From Cystobacter fuscus DSM 2262 (GTDB taxonomy: Bacteria > Myxococcota > Myxococcia > Myxococcales > Myxococcaceae), in the NCBI RefSeq assembly GCF_000335475.2, contig NZ_ANAH02000009.1, positions 248,001 through 312,000 of the forward strand: a DNA stretch of 64,000 bases, read 5' to 3'. The notes under the pieces are model-generated. The model ran no database searches, was not told the DNA's origin, and saw nothing but the letters and a program-made list of their open reading frames with translations. This document shows positions 29,429 through 38,122 of the stretch, in pieces. The position numbers and the translations under genes are program-made. The number at the start of each line of letters is the position of its first letter. Position 1 is the stretch's first letter.

Positions 29429-32400
29429 ATGAAATCCAGACGCAATACGTGGATGGCCTTGTGGGTGGTGGCCGCGGGGAGCGCTTGTGGCACCACGGAG
29501 TCCCAGGAGCCGGAGCCCGTCAAGGGCGTGAGGAACCTGGCCGAGCACTGCGAGGTGCCGCCCCCCTTCACGGGCAACTTCGAGCCCGAGCTTCAGTGGG
29601 CGTGGACGGGCAGCGCGGTGCTGCCCGACCACAAGCAGGTGATGATGACCCCGGCGGTGGTGGACGTGAACGGGGATGGCACTCCGGACATCGTCTTCAG
29701 CTCCTTCGCCGGTGGCAACTACAGCGCGGACGGCGTGTTGCGCGCTATCAGTGGCGATGACGGCCATGCCTTGTGGACGGTGACGGACGCCTCGGCCCGG
29801 GTGAAGCCGGGCGCCAGCATCACGGCGGGTGACCTCGATGGTGATGGGCAGGTGGAGATCTGCGGCATCCCCGAGAACGGGCGCGGCATCATCTGCTTCG
29901 AGCACGACGGCACCTTCAAGTTCCGCTCGGCCGAGGCCGCGTACGACTACAACGAGTGGGGTGGCCCCTCGCTGGCGGACCTGGACGGTGACGGCTCCGT
30001 GGAGATCCTCGATGGCAACCGCGTCTACAGCCACACCGGGCAGTTGTCGTGGGTGGGCGGCGATTCCATGGGGGGTGCGCACTCCACCGGGCCCGTGTCC
30101 TTCGCGGTGGACCTCGACCAGGATGGCAAGCTGGAGGTGATCAACGGCCGCTCGGTCTACAACTTCGACGGCACCTTGCGGTGCAACAACCCGAACGTGC
30201 CGCACGGCTTCGCGGGCGTGGCCAACTTCGACGCCGACGCGGCGGGGGAGATCGTCGTGGCGGGCCGCGGCAAGGTGAGCCTGCTCGACGATGACTGCTC
30301 GCTGTTGTGGACCCGGGACGTGTATGTGACGGGCCACTCCGCGGCTGGCCACGGTGGCCCGCCCACGATCGCGGACTTCGATGGCGACGGCCAGCTCGAG
30401 ATCGGTCTGCCCGGCGAGTGGAACTACACCGTCTATGGCTCCGACGGCTCGGTGAAGTGGTCCAGCTCCATCCAGGACTACAGCTCGGGCCGCACCGCTT
30501 CCACCACGTTCGACTTCGAGGACGATGGCAAGCTCGAGGTCGTCTTCGCGGACGAGGCGTACCTGCGCATCTACGACGGCGTCACGGGCGCGGTGCGTTG
30601 GCAGACGCGCAACAGCTCGGGCACCACGCACGAGTACCCGCTCGTCGTGGACGTGGATGGGGACAACGCCGCGGAGATCATCGTGGTGTCCAACAACCAC
30701 GCCTACCCGGGCCAGAACGGCATCCGCGTGTTCCACGACGCCAGGGAGGGCTGGGCCAATACCCGGCGCGTCTGGAACCAGCACGCGTACTCGGTCACGA
30801 ACGTCAACGACGACGGCGCCATCCCGGTACACGCGGCTCCCCATTGGCTCCACCCGAAGCTCAACGTCTTCCGCGCCAACGTCGCTAACTACCTGGGCGA
30901 GGGTCCCAGCCCCTACGCCGCCCCGGACCTCGCCGCTTCCCGCGTGACCGCCACGTGTGATGGCGAGGGCCTGCTCGTGCTCGGCGCGAGTGTGCTCAAC
31001 CAGGGCGAGGCCCCCGTGGGGGCGGGCGTGAAGGTGGCCTTCTACAAGGGCAGTCCCGCCTCGGGTGGCACGCTGCTCGGCGTGACGGCCGTACCGGAGC
31101 CCCTGCCCGTGGGAGGCAGCGCCACCGCCACGCTCCAGGTGGCCTCCTCCTTCACGGGCACCGCCGAGGTGTGGGCCGTGGTGGACGATGACGGCACGGG
31201 CCAGGGGAGCACCTCCGAGTGCCTCGAGGACAACAACGGCGCCTCCGCGCTGGCGGAGCTGTCGTGCGAGGTGTCCCCGGCGAACAAGCCGCCGGTGGCC
31301 CTGTGCCGTGACGTCACCGTCAACGCCGACGCGTCCTGCCTCGGTGGCGCCAGTGTGAACGGTGGCAGCTACGATCCGGACAACGGGCCGTCGCCGCTCG
31401 CCGTGACCGAGGTGCCCTCCGCGTCCTTCGGTCTGGGCACCCACCCGGTGACCCTGACGGCGTCGGATGGAGAGGCGAGCGACCAGTGCGTGGGCCATGT
31501 CACCGTGGTGGACGCCACGAAGCCCGCGGTGGGCTGCCCCGACTCGCAGGTGCTCGACACGTGCTCGCTGGCGGGGGCCTCCGCCTCCTTCGAGCTCTCC
31601 GCCACCGACAACTGCGGCTCGCCCGCCGTCACGTGCTCGTATGACTCGGGTGCCACCTTCCCGGTGGGCGAGACGTCCGTCACCTGCTCCGCGAAGGATG
31701 CCTCTGGCAACAGCGCGTCCTGTGGCTTCAAGGTGCAGGTGCGTGGGGACTCGACGCCGCCCGTGCTGCACTGCCCCACGGCGCCGGTGGTGGTGGAGAG
31801 CTGCGCGGGAAGCGCCCCGGCCTCCTTCGAGGTCTCCGCCACGGACAACTGTGGCCCCGTGCCCGTCACGTGCTCGCGGGCCTCCGGCTCCTCGTTCCCG
31901 GCGGGCAATACCTCCGTGTCCTGCTCGGCGACGGACGCCTGGGGCAACTCGGCCTCGTGTCTCTTCACCGTCCAGGTGCGCGGCGCGGGCTCGTCCACGC
32001 CGCCCACCCCGGGCGCGGATCGGGGCCTGGAGCTGTGGTCGCCCAACCACAAGTACGAGTCCCTGCCCGTCTCGCTGTCGGAGTGCGCCGCCCCGGCGAA
32101 GGATGCGTGCGGCGGCTCGCTGCCCCTGGAGCAGTACGGGCGCATCCTGCGCATCACCTCGGACGAGGTGGAGGACGCCAACGGCAACGGTGATGGCCGC
32201 ACGTGCGACGACATGATCATCGACGGCCCCACGTCCATGCGGCTGCGCTCCGAGCGCGAGGGCACGGGGGACGGCCGCGTCTACACCGTGACGTACGTGG
32301 TCGCCGCTCCCGGCGGGGTGCCCACGCAGGGCACCTGCCACGTCTACGTGCCGCACGATCAGTCCGGCCGGGGCGCGGTGGACAGCGGGGTGAAGTTCTG

Positions 32401-32455
32401 TGTCGGCGAGGGCTGCCCGCCGGGCACCGCGGAGCACAGCCCCCTGTGCAAGTGA
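29429..32455 (+). CDS. FG-GAP/VCBS and HYR repeat lipoprotein
   Basis: The 1008-residue secreted lipoprotein has a lipobox at AGSAC. The first ~500 residues form a beta-propeller of FG-GAP/VCBS repeats with calcium-binding blades (DVNGDGTPDIVF, DLDGDGQVEICG, DFDGDGQLEIGL). A CARDB-like domain (about 510-600) and PKD-like segment follow, then two HYR domains with paired cysteines (ATDNCGSPAVTCSYDSG and ATDNCGPVPVTCSRASG). The C-terminal Cys-rich domain is unassigned. It is probably a cell-surface adhesin or scaffold. GGAGGAG lies nine bases before ATG 29429. It is divergent from the EGF-repeat gene and followed by a strong terminator. Confidence 0.88.
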   Translation: MKSRRNTWMALWVVAAGSACGTTESQEPEPVKGVRNLAEHCEVPPPFTGNFEPELQWAWTGSAVLPDHKQVMMTPAVVDVNGDGTPDIVFSSFAGGNYSADGVLRAISGDDGHALWTVTDASARVKPGASITAGDLDGDGQVEICGIPENGRGIICFEHDGTFKFRSAEAAYDYNEWGGPSLADLDGDGSVEILDGNRVYSHTGQLSWVGGDSMGGAHSTGPVSFAVDLDQDGKLEVINGRSVYNFDGTLRCNNPNVPHGFAGVANFDADAAGEIVVAGRGKVSLLDDDCSLLWTRDVYVTGHSAAGHGGPPTIADFDGDGQLEIGLPGEWNYTVYGSDGSVKWSSSIQDYSSGRTASTTFDFEDDGKLEVVFADEAYLRIYDGVTGAVRWQTRNSSGTTHEYPLVVDVDGDNAAEIIVVSNNHAYPGQNGIRVFHDAREGWANTRRVWNQHAYSVTNVNDDGAIPVHAAPHWLHPKLNVFRANVANYLGEGPSPYAAPDLAASRVTATCDGEGLLVLGASVLNQGEAPVGAGVKVAFYKGSPASGGTLLGVTAVPEPLPVGGSATATLQVASSFTGTAEVWAVVDDDGTGQGSTSECLEDNNGASALAELSCEVSPANKPPVALCRDVTVNADASCLGGASVNGGSYDPDNGPSPLAVTEVPSASFGLGTHPVTLTASDGEASDQCVGHVTVVDATKPAVGCPDSQVLDTCSLAGASASFELSATDNCGSPAVTCSYDSGATFPVGETSVTCSAKDASGNSASCGFKVQVRGDSTPPVLHCPTAPVVVESCAGSAPASFEVSATDNCGPVPVTCSRASGSSFPAGNTSVSCSATDAWGNSASCLFTVQVRGAGSSTPPTPGADRGLELWSPNHKYESLPVSLSECAAPAKDACGGSLPLEQYGRILRITSDEVEDANGNGDGRTCDDMIIDGPTSMRLRSEREGTGDGRVYTVTYVVAAPGGVPTQGTCHVYVPHDQSGRGAVDSGVKFCVGEGCPPGTAEHSPLCK

Positions 32456-32478
32456 GCCGTTGACGCGCTGAAACGCAC

Positions 32479-32523
32479 GAGGGCCCGGGACCGGATCCAG
32501 CCGGTGCCCGGGCCCTCTTTTTC
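32479..32523 (+). terminator. Rho-independent terminator
   Basis: GAGGGCCCGGG at 32479-32489 pairs with CCCGGGCCCTC (32507-32517), and the inner CCGG/CCGG arms extend the stem. A T-run follows at 32518-32522. It lies 24 bases after the FG-GAP gene stop. Confidence 0.9.
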
Positions 32524-32563
32524 GTGCCTCGTGCCGCCCGAGGACTACGCCGGGTGCTCCCGC

Positions 32564-33148
32564 TCAGCTCTGGGGCACCGACCAGCTTCCCGTCCACGTC
32601 AGGGGCGTGTCCGGGTGGAGGGAGGTGAGCGTATAGGTGCAGTGCTTGGCACCGCTCGGCTCCGGGCTCCGGATGGTGACCAGCGGGGACAGGCGCGAGC
32701 CGCGCTCCGTTCCAGCGTACTGCACTTCGTACTCCTTGCTGCTGGTGCTGGTGGTGACGCTCTCACCGCGCTCGGTCCTGCGTGTCGTGGTGCACTCGGT
32801 CTCGAGCTTCACGCGCCAGGCGCCCTTGCTTCCCACCTGGGGCACCTTGAGCTCGGCGCGCATCATGTACTCACCCGGGGGCAGATCCTCCGTGCTGGCG
32901 CCGAGATACTCCTGACACTCACGGCCCTGACCCTTGCAGATACCGATGCTCTGCTCGTCCCAGGGCTGCACGCCCGCCCGCACGTCCGAGAGGAGAGGAC
33001 CCACCAGACCCTGCTCGAAGGACGTCAGCCCCGCGGAGGGGCTGGCCGTCGGAGTCTGATTGGCGCACTGCTGGGTGCTCACCGTATTGCCTTCGCCAGA
33101 GCAGGCGAGGAGTGCCCCCGAGACCACCACTCCCATGAATGTCCGCAT
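32564..33148 (-). CDS. Small lipoprotein of unknown function
   Basis: The 194-residue protein has a lipoprotein signal (VVSGALLAC). The mature part is about 170 residues with six cysteines and a Thr/Ser-rich beta-strand region, and no recognised domain. ATG 33148 is preceded by ACAGGAGAAGAAC, a good Shine-Dalgarno. It faces the FG-GAP gene across the terminator. No function is proposed. Confidence 0.75.
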   Translation of the reverse strand: MRTFMGVVVSGALLACSGEGNTVSTQQCANQTPTASPSAGLTSFEQGLVGPLLSDVRAGVQPWDEQSIGICKGQGRECQEYLGASTEDLPPGEYMMRAELKVPQVGSKGAWRVKLETECTTTRRTERGESVTTSTSSKEYEVQYAGTERGSRLSPLVTIRSPEPSGAKHCTYTLTSLHPDTPLTWTGSWSVPQS

Positions 33149-33306
33149 GTTCTTCTCCTGTCACCCGAGGCGGGCCTGGGCCCGCGCGAGTGGTGGCTTT
33201 GTAGCGGAGGCGGTGAGGGCTGACTTCCACGAGCCCGCCAACTGGTTGAATGGGCGCGCCAGCCGTTGGTTACGCCTTCCGCTCGGTCCTGGAGAAGCTT
33301 TTCGGC

Positions 33307-34440
33307 TCAGGGCGCGGGCGTCAGCTCCGGCAGCATCGGGACCCGCCGCGTCCCGGGGCCGTTGGGTGTCGAGGCGCTGTTGTTCGTCACCCGCCGCATC
33401 TTCGAGCGGAGGAGGGGGAGATCCTTGCGCAGGGCGGACACGAACGCGGAAGGGGCGGTGGGCTCCACGTAGAAGGCGACCGTGGCCCCCGTCGCGTCCG
33501 TGACATAGGCGCCGAAGTCCTGCAGGGCCTGGGCGACCATCTTGCCTTGCGGCGAGAGGCCCAGCGCGTTGATGTCCACCGAGGGGGGAATGGCGAAGTA
33601 GGCCCCCATGGGCACGTGGCCCTTGTAGGTCGTCTCGCTGCCCCAGTCCTGCTCGGTGGCGGGCCAGACATAGCCCTTCGCCGTGCCGTAGCCGTTCGCG
33701 TCGTAGCCGCTGGCGCCCCCGCTGTAATAGAGCTGGACGCGATCGACGGCCACGGCCAGGGCGTGTTGGATCTTCCCCGTGTACTTCGGATGGGTGGAGT
33801 CGGTCTCCCAGCCGCGGATGAGCCCGCCAATCGCCGAGCCGCCATAGGCCCGCACGCCATTCGCCGGCCCGATGCCACTGCCGTGGAGATCGATCTCGTG
33901 GTGCCGCCCGGCCCGGTAGGCCGTGGTGGATTGCCGCGTCACGTTCCAGGCTTCCTCGATGGTCGTGCGCGTCGGCTGGATGACGTGCATGTGCTTGTCG
34001 GTGCCATTGGCGATGACGGCCGTCGCGGGAATGTAATAGGACCCGCTGCGCGAGGAGTCGTTGTAGTCCGTCACCTTGGCCCAGGGATCGCTCGAGGAGG
34101 CGAAGGTGATGGGGTGGGAATAGACATCCCAGTTGGCCCAGGTGTTGATGGTCATGCCATTGATGCTCGTGGCGATGAAGTCCCGGGTGGCGGGATCCGC
34201 CGCGTCCGCGTACGTCGCCCCGGTGCCGATGGGCAGGTTCCAGACGGAGTTCGAGCGGAAGGGTTGCAGCGTGGCGTCGCGAGTGACGGCCGGGGCCTCG
34301 CTGGCGGTGCCATCCCCGTCCGTCTGGACGGGCGCTTCGGCCGTGCCGTCACATGCCGACTCCAGGGCCAGCAGCGGCAGCAGCACGCAGAGGGGGGCGC
34401 ACCTTCGCGCGCGCTGAGCGGGTCGTGAAACCGGAATCAT
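33307..34440 (-). CDS. Secreted lipoprotein of unknown function
   Basis: The 377-residue protein has a lipoprotein signal (LLALESAC lipobox). The mature domain (about 60-340) is rich in aromatic and Asn/Ser residues, with blocks such as SNSVWNLPIGTGA, DKHMHVIQP, HHEIDLHGSGIGP and RAYGGSAIGGLIRGWE, reminiscent of secreted carbohydrate-active enzymes. I cannot assign a family. ATG 34440 is chosen over the two upstream Mets because AGGAG lies five bases before it. It is divergent from the PAS kinase gene and is preceded by an AT-rich region with nested dyads. Confidence 0.7.
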   Translation of the reverse strand: MIPVSRPAQRARRCAPLCVLLPLLALESACDGTAEAPVQTDGDGTASEAPAVTRDATLQPFRSNSVWNLPIGTGATYADAADPATRDFIATSINGMTINTWANWDVYSHPITFASSSDPWAKVTDYNDSSRSGSYYIPATAVIANGTDKHMHVIQPTRTTIEEAWNVTRQSTTAYRAGRHHEIDLHGSGIGPANGVRAYGGSAIGGLIRGWETDSTHPKYTGKIQHALAVAVDRVQLYYSGGASGYDANGYGTAKGYVWPATEQDWGSETTYKGHVPMGAYFAIPPSVDINALGLSPQGKMVAQALQDFGAYVTDATGATVAFYVEPTAPSAFVSALRKDLPLLRSKMRRVTNNSASTPNGPGTRRVPMLPELTPAP

Positions 34441-34755
34441 CTTCTCTCCTCGCGTCTTCATGCGTGAATTCACTCTTTATTCGTGAATACCATGAAATCA
34501 AGGACTGTGGAGTCCCTGCGCACGCCTCGAGGCCCAGCCCGCGGTGGGCCGCGGTGACCAGGGCAGTTCTGGTTCCCGTTGCCTGTTGCATGCGTCCCGG
34601 CACCTTCCGCTGATCAGGATGGCAGGGGCACCTTCATGCCCTCGGGAGTGCTGGGCAGGTCAGGGAGGGGGAGAGCTGACTTTGTGGGGCCCTCGACATG
34701 TTCCACAGGTGATGTGGAGCAGGGGCGCTTCGTCACCACGAAAGAAGGAGAGCCC
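34441..34755. other. Divergent intergenic region
   Basis: This is a 315-base region between the leftward secreted lipoprotein and the rightward PAS kinase. The first 60 bases are AT-rich and contain the dyads at 34457-34496, probably the lipoprotein promoter. The rest shows nothing notable except the AAGGAG Shine-Dalgarno before the kinase. Confidence 0.55.
34457..34496. promoter_or_regulatory. Nested inverted repeats, candidate operator
   Basis: Three symmetric elements overlap here: TTCATG (34457-34462) with CATGAA (34491-34496), the palindrome GTGAATTCAC (34464-34473), and ATTCAC (34468-34473) with GTGAAT (34483-34488). They sit 17-56 bases upstream of the secreted lipoprotein start, where a regulator could bind. 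Confidence 0.35.
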
Positions 34756-37083
34756 ATGACGATGGCCGACGGGCATGGACGTGACGCGGGGTGGGCGGTT
34801 TCCGTTCCCTCCTTTCCCAAACTGCTTGTCCAGGTGGGCGCGAGCCTTCATGCCACGCTGATCGTCGACAGCCTGGGGCGGATTCTCCGGATGGACCACC
34901 TGCTGGCTTCCCTGGCCGGGTGGGGGGACGGGGCCTCGTTCGAGGGACGGGCCTTCGAGGAAGTGCTCCACCGCCTCCCCTGGCTCACCCAGGCCCTCCG
35001 CACGGCGCTCGCCGGGAGGGAGACGGTCTGCGAGGGCGGCACGCCGGGACGGCGGCTGAGGGCCCTGGTGCTTCCCGTCTTCGAGGACGGCGGCCTCTGC
35101 CTGGGGGCATGCGCACGCTTGAGCGCATGCGAGCCCGAGCGCGCCGAGTCGGCCCGCCACGAGGCCCTGCGGCGGGAACTCACCCGGACCCAGCGGCAAT
35201 ACGAAGAACTCCTCAACACCCTGGGCGCCATCGTCTGGGAAGCCGATGTGGACTTTCGTTTCACCTTCGTGAATCGACAGGCGGAGCGCCTGCTCGGCTT
35301 TCCTTTCCTCCAATGGATCCAGGAGCCGGATTTCTGGGATGCCCACGTGCACCCGGAGGATCGTGCGTGGGCCCGGGCCTACTGCAGGAATGCGACTCGG
35401 GAGGGCAGGCCCTATGAGTTCGAGTACCGCATGGTGGCCGCGGATGGACGCGTCGTGTGGTTGCGGGCTTTCGTCACGGTGCTCGGAGAGGAGGAGCATC
35501 CCCTGAAGCTGCGCGGTATCCTGGTGGATGTCACCGAGCAGCGCCAGGCCCGGGACAAGCTCGAGCAGATGGTCTCGTTGCTGAGCGCCACGTTCGATTC
35601 CATCACGGATGCCGTGCTCGTGGCGAGCAGCAACCGGCGGCTCATCGCCTTCAACAAGCGGTTCCAGCGGTTATGGGGGCTCTCCGATGAGCTGCTGAGC
35701 GGGGATCCGGACCACATGAAGTCCCTCGCGTTCGCGGTGGCCCAGGTCAAGGATCCGGAGCGCTTCACCGCGCGGATCCTCGAGATGTATGAGGCTCCCG
35801 AGAAGGAGGGCGTCGACATCGTCGAGCTGCGCGACGGGCGCATCCTCGAGCGCACCACGTTGCCCCAATGGCTGGGCAGCACCATCATCGGACGCATCTG
35901 GAGCTACCGCGACATCACGGCCGAGCGCCAGGCCCGGGCGGAGCAGGAGCGGGCGTTCGCGGCCGAGCAGCATGCCCGCGAGCGGATGGAGGAGTCGTTC
36001 GCCCTGCTCGACACCTTCTTGAACAACGCGCCCATCGGGCTGGGCTTCTTCGGCCTTGATTTGCGCTTCATCCGGCTCAACGACGCGCTGGCCGCGCTCC
36101 ACGGCAAGAGCCGGCACGAGGAAGTGGGCCGGGCTCTCCATGAGCTGTCTCCTCGGGTGGCGGCCACCGTCGAGCCCTTGCTGCGCCAGGTCCTGGACAC
36201 CGGCGAGCCCATCATCGGATTCGACACGGCACTCGAGGTGCCGCCCACCCCGGGCCAGTTGCGGCACTGGCGCGCCAGCTACTACCCCGTGCGGACGACG
36301 AGCGGCAAACTGGTGGGCGTTGGTGCCGTGGTCGTCGAGTTGACGGCGGAGCGTCACGCCCAGGCGGAGCGGGAGCGGCTGCTGCGCGAGGCACACGAGG
36401 CCATCCAGATTCGCGATGACTTCCTCAGCATCGCCTCGCACGAGCTGAGGACTCCCCTCACCCCCCTCAAGCTCCACCTTCAGTTGCTCAATCAGCGGTG
36501 CGCCTCCGGTCAACCCCTGCCGCCCCAGCTCGCGCGCAAGGCACTCGCCCAGGTGGACCGGCTCTCGGGGGTGATTTCCGACATGCTGGACTCCTCGCGC
36601 ATCCAGGCGGGTCTGCTGGCGCTGGAGCGCGAGCCCCTGTCGCTCCAGGAACTCGTTCGTGACGTCGTGGCGGACTTCCGCCCGCACTGTCCCGAGCACC
36701 CGCTGGAGTACGCGGAGTGCGCGCGGCGGCTCGTCGTCCGGGGAGATAGGGGCCGGCTCGCGCAGGTGCTGGCGAACCTGCTGGAGAACGCCCGCAAGTA
36801 CAGCCCCCTGAAGGGGCCCATCCGCGTCACGCTCGCCCCGTGCGGAGCGGAGGCGCTCGTCTCCGTCTCGGATTGTGGAATCGGCATTCCGGTGGATCAA
36901 CAGGCCCATCTCTTCGAGCGCTTCTTCCGGGCCCGCAACGCCCCCATCTCTGGCTTTGGCGGGCTGGGGCTCGGGCTCTACATCTGCCGGCACCTTGTCG
37001 AGCGTCACGGGGGCCGCATCTGGGTGGAGAGCGAGCCGGGCCACGGCTCCACCTTTCGCTTCACCCTGCCGGTGGAGGACTGA
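34756..37083 (+). CDS. Multi-PAS sensor histidine kinase
   Basis: The 775-residue cytoplasmic kinase has an N-terminal PAS-like region (about 25-130), a PAS-PAC pair (about 150-270, with the PAC core YEFEYRMVAADGRVVWLRAFVT), further PAS modules at about 275-400 and 420-545, and then HisKA with phospho-acceptor His562 (IASHELRTPL). The HATPase_c domain keeps NLLENARKYS, SDCGIGI and GLGLGLYI. There are no membrane segments, so the PAS domains probably sense a small ligand or redox state. ATG 34756 has AAGGAG upstream. No response regulator is adjacent. Confidence 0.92.
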   Translation: MTMADGHGRDAGWAVSVPSFPKLLVQVGASLHATLIVDSLGRILRMDHLLASLAGWGDGASFEGRAFEEVLHRLPWLTQALRTALAGRETVCEGGTPGRRLRALVLPVFEDGGLCLGACARLSACEPERAESARHEALRRELTRTQRQYEELLNTLGAIVWEADVDFRFTFVNRQAERLLGFPFLQWIQEPDFWDAHVHPEDRAWARAYCRNATREGRPYEFEYRMVAADGRVVWLRAFVTVLGEEEHPLKLRGILVDVTEQRQARDKLEQMVSLLSATFDSITDAVLVASSNRRLIAFNKRFQRLWGLSDELLSGDPDHMKSLAFAVAQVKDPERFTARILEMYEAPEKEGVDIVELRDGRILERTTLPQWLGSTIIGRIWSYRDITAERQARAEQERAFAAEQHARERMEESFALLDTFLNNAPIGLGFFGLDLRFIRLNDALAALHGKSRHEEVGRALHELSPRVAATVEPLLRQVLDTGEPIIGFDTALEVPPTPGQLRHWRASYYPVRTTSGKLVGVGAVVVELTAERHAQAERERLLREAHEAIQIRDDFLSIASHELRTPLTPLKLHLQLLNQRCASGQPLPPQLARKALAQVDRLSGVISDMLDSSRIQAGLLALEREPLSLQELVRDVVADFRPHCPEHPLEYAECARRLVVRGDRGRLAQVLANLLENARKYSPLKGPIRVTLAPCGAEALVSVSDCGIGIPVDQQAHLFERFFRARNAPISGFGGLGLGLYICRHLVERHGGRIWVESEPGHGSTFRFTLPVED

Positions 37084-37128
37084 GCCGCTACGGAGAGGTG
37101 CCGGCGGGTGGTAGGGTGGGGCCTCCTC

Positions 37129-37860
37129 ATGAGCGGCCTCTTGCGCACCCTCCATCGGCACCGTCTGCGGCGCCGGCCCTTTCCTCCTGAGTGGCTCGGC
37201 CACCTGGAGCGCCATGTCCCCTTCTTCGAGGAACTCGCGCCGGAGCCGCGCCAGCGCTTCCTGGAACTGCTCAAGCTCTTCGCCTGGGAGAAGGAGTTCA
37301 TCGGGGCGGGAGGCTTCACCATCACCGATGAAGTGCGGGTGGTGGTGTCCGCCACGGCCGTGCGCCTGGTGCTCTATCTGGACTTCTCCTATTACGACCG
37401 GCTGCGCGAGGTCATCGTCTATCCGGACGCCTTCAGGATTCCGGATCGCACGGGCGTGGTGTTGGGCGAGGCGAAGAACTGGGGGAGCGTCATCCTGTCG
37501 TGGCGCTCGGTGCTGGCGGGGTTGCGCAACCCGCATGATGGCCACTCCACGGCCACGCACGAGTTCGCCCATGTCCTGGACCGGGAGGATGGGGCGTTCG
37601 ACGGCACGCCGGAGCTGCGCCGCTACTCGCACTACGCGGCGTGGGCCTCGGTGATGGGCGAGCACTTCCACAAGCTGCGCGAGGGCCGGCGGCTGGAGCG
37701 GCAGGTGATGGATGACTACGGTGGGGTGAACGAGGCCGAGTTCTTCGCCGTGGCCACCGAGTCCTTCTTCGAGAAGCCGCACCAGATGCGGGAGAAGACG
37801 CCGGATCTCTACGAGGAGCTCAAGCGCTTCTACGGGTGGGATCCCGCGCTCGGGCGCTGA
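37129..37860 (+). CDS. mtfA: MtfA-family zinc peptidase
   Basis: The 243-residue protein matches the M90 family. Conserved blocks are present: FPPEWLGHLERHVPFFEELA, the strand VRLVLYLDFSYYD, and zinc-site HEFAHVLDREDG (His144, His148), followed by a downstream Glu in NEAEFFAVATESFFE. In enterobacteria MtfA binds the Mlc repressor and is an aminopeptidase; whether it regulates sugar uptake here is unknown. ATG 37129 gives the family's usual N-terminus; a GTG at 37108 is an in-frame alternative. Confidence 0.92.
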   Translation: MSGLLRTLHRHRLRRRPFPPEWLGHLERHVPFFEELAPEPRQRFLELLKLFAWEKEFIGAGGFTITDEVRVVVSATAVRLVLYLDFSYYDRLREVIVYPDAFRIPDRTGVVLGEAKNWGSVILSWRSVLAGLRNPHDGHSTATHEFAHVLDREDGAFDGTPELRRYSHYAAWASVMGEHFHKLREGRRLERQVMDDYGGVNEAEFFAVATESFFEKPHQMREKTPDLYEELKRFYGWDPALGR

Positions 37861-38003
37861 GCGGGGGACGGGTACACGGTTCCTCGGAAACGCTCAGGAA
37901 GTTTCGAGCACGAACAAAAGACCAGCCCACCGTGTGCGATGAGCCGTCGGGGAATGACTCGACTACCCGACAGTCAGCCTGACGTGCGCCGGGTCGACTG
38001 ACA

Positions 38004-38019
38004 TGTGATGTGGATCACA
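38004..38019. promoter_or_regulatory. CRP/FNR-type operator
   Basis: TGTGA at 38004-38008 and TCACA at 38015-38019 with a 6-base spacer exactly match the CRP consensus half-sites. The site lies 104 bases upstream of the lipoxygenase start, where a CRP-family activator or repressor could act. Confidence 0.55.
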
Positions 38020-38122
38020 GCGAGGGCGCGGGAGGTGCTGGTATGTTTTCTCATACCAGGGTTGGGAAGGGCCCGTCCCTGGGGGATGACTCCCCACTTC
38101 CTTTTCATCAAAGGTCACCGCC

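Noticed and set aside
29222-32437. Long open reverse-strand frame joined to the EGF-repeat gene
   Set aside because: It has no signal or domain pattern, overlaps the well-supported FG-GAP/HYR gene in full, and arises from high GC at third positions. Only 28007-29221 is real.
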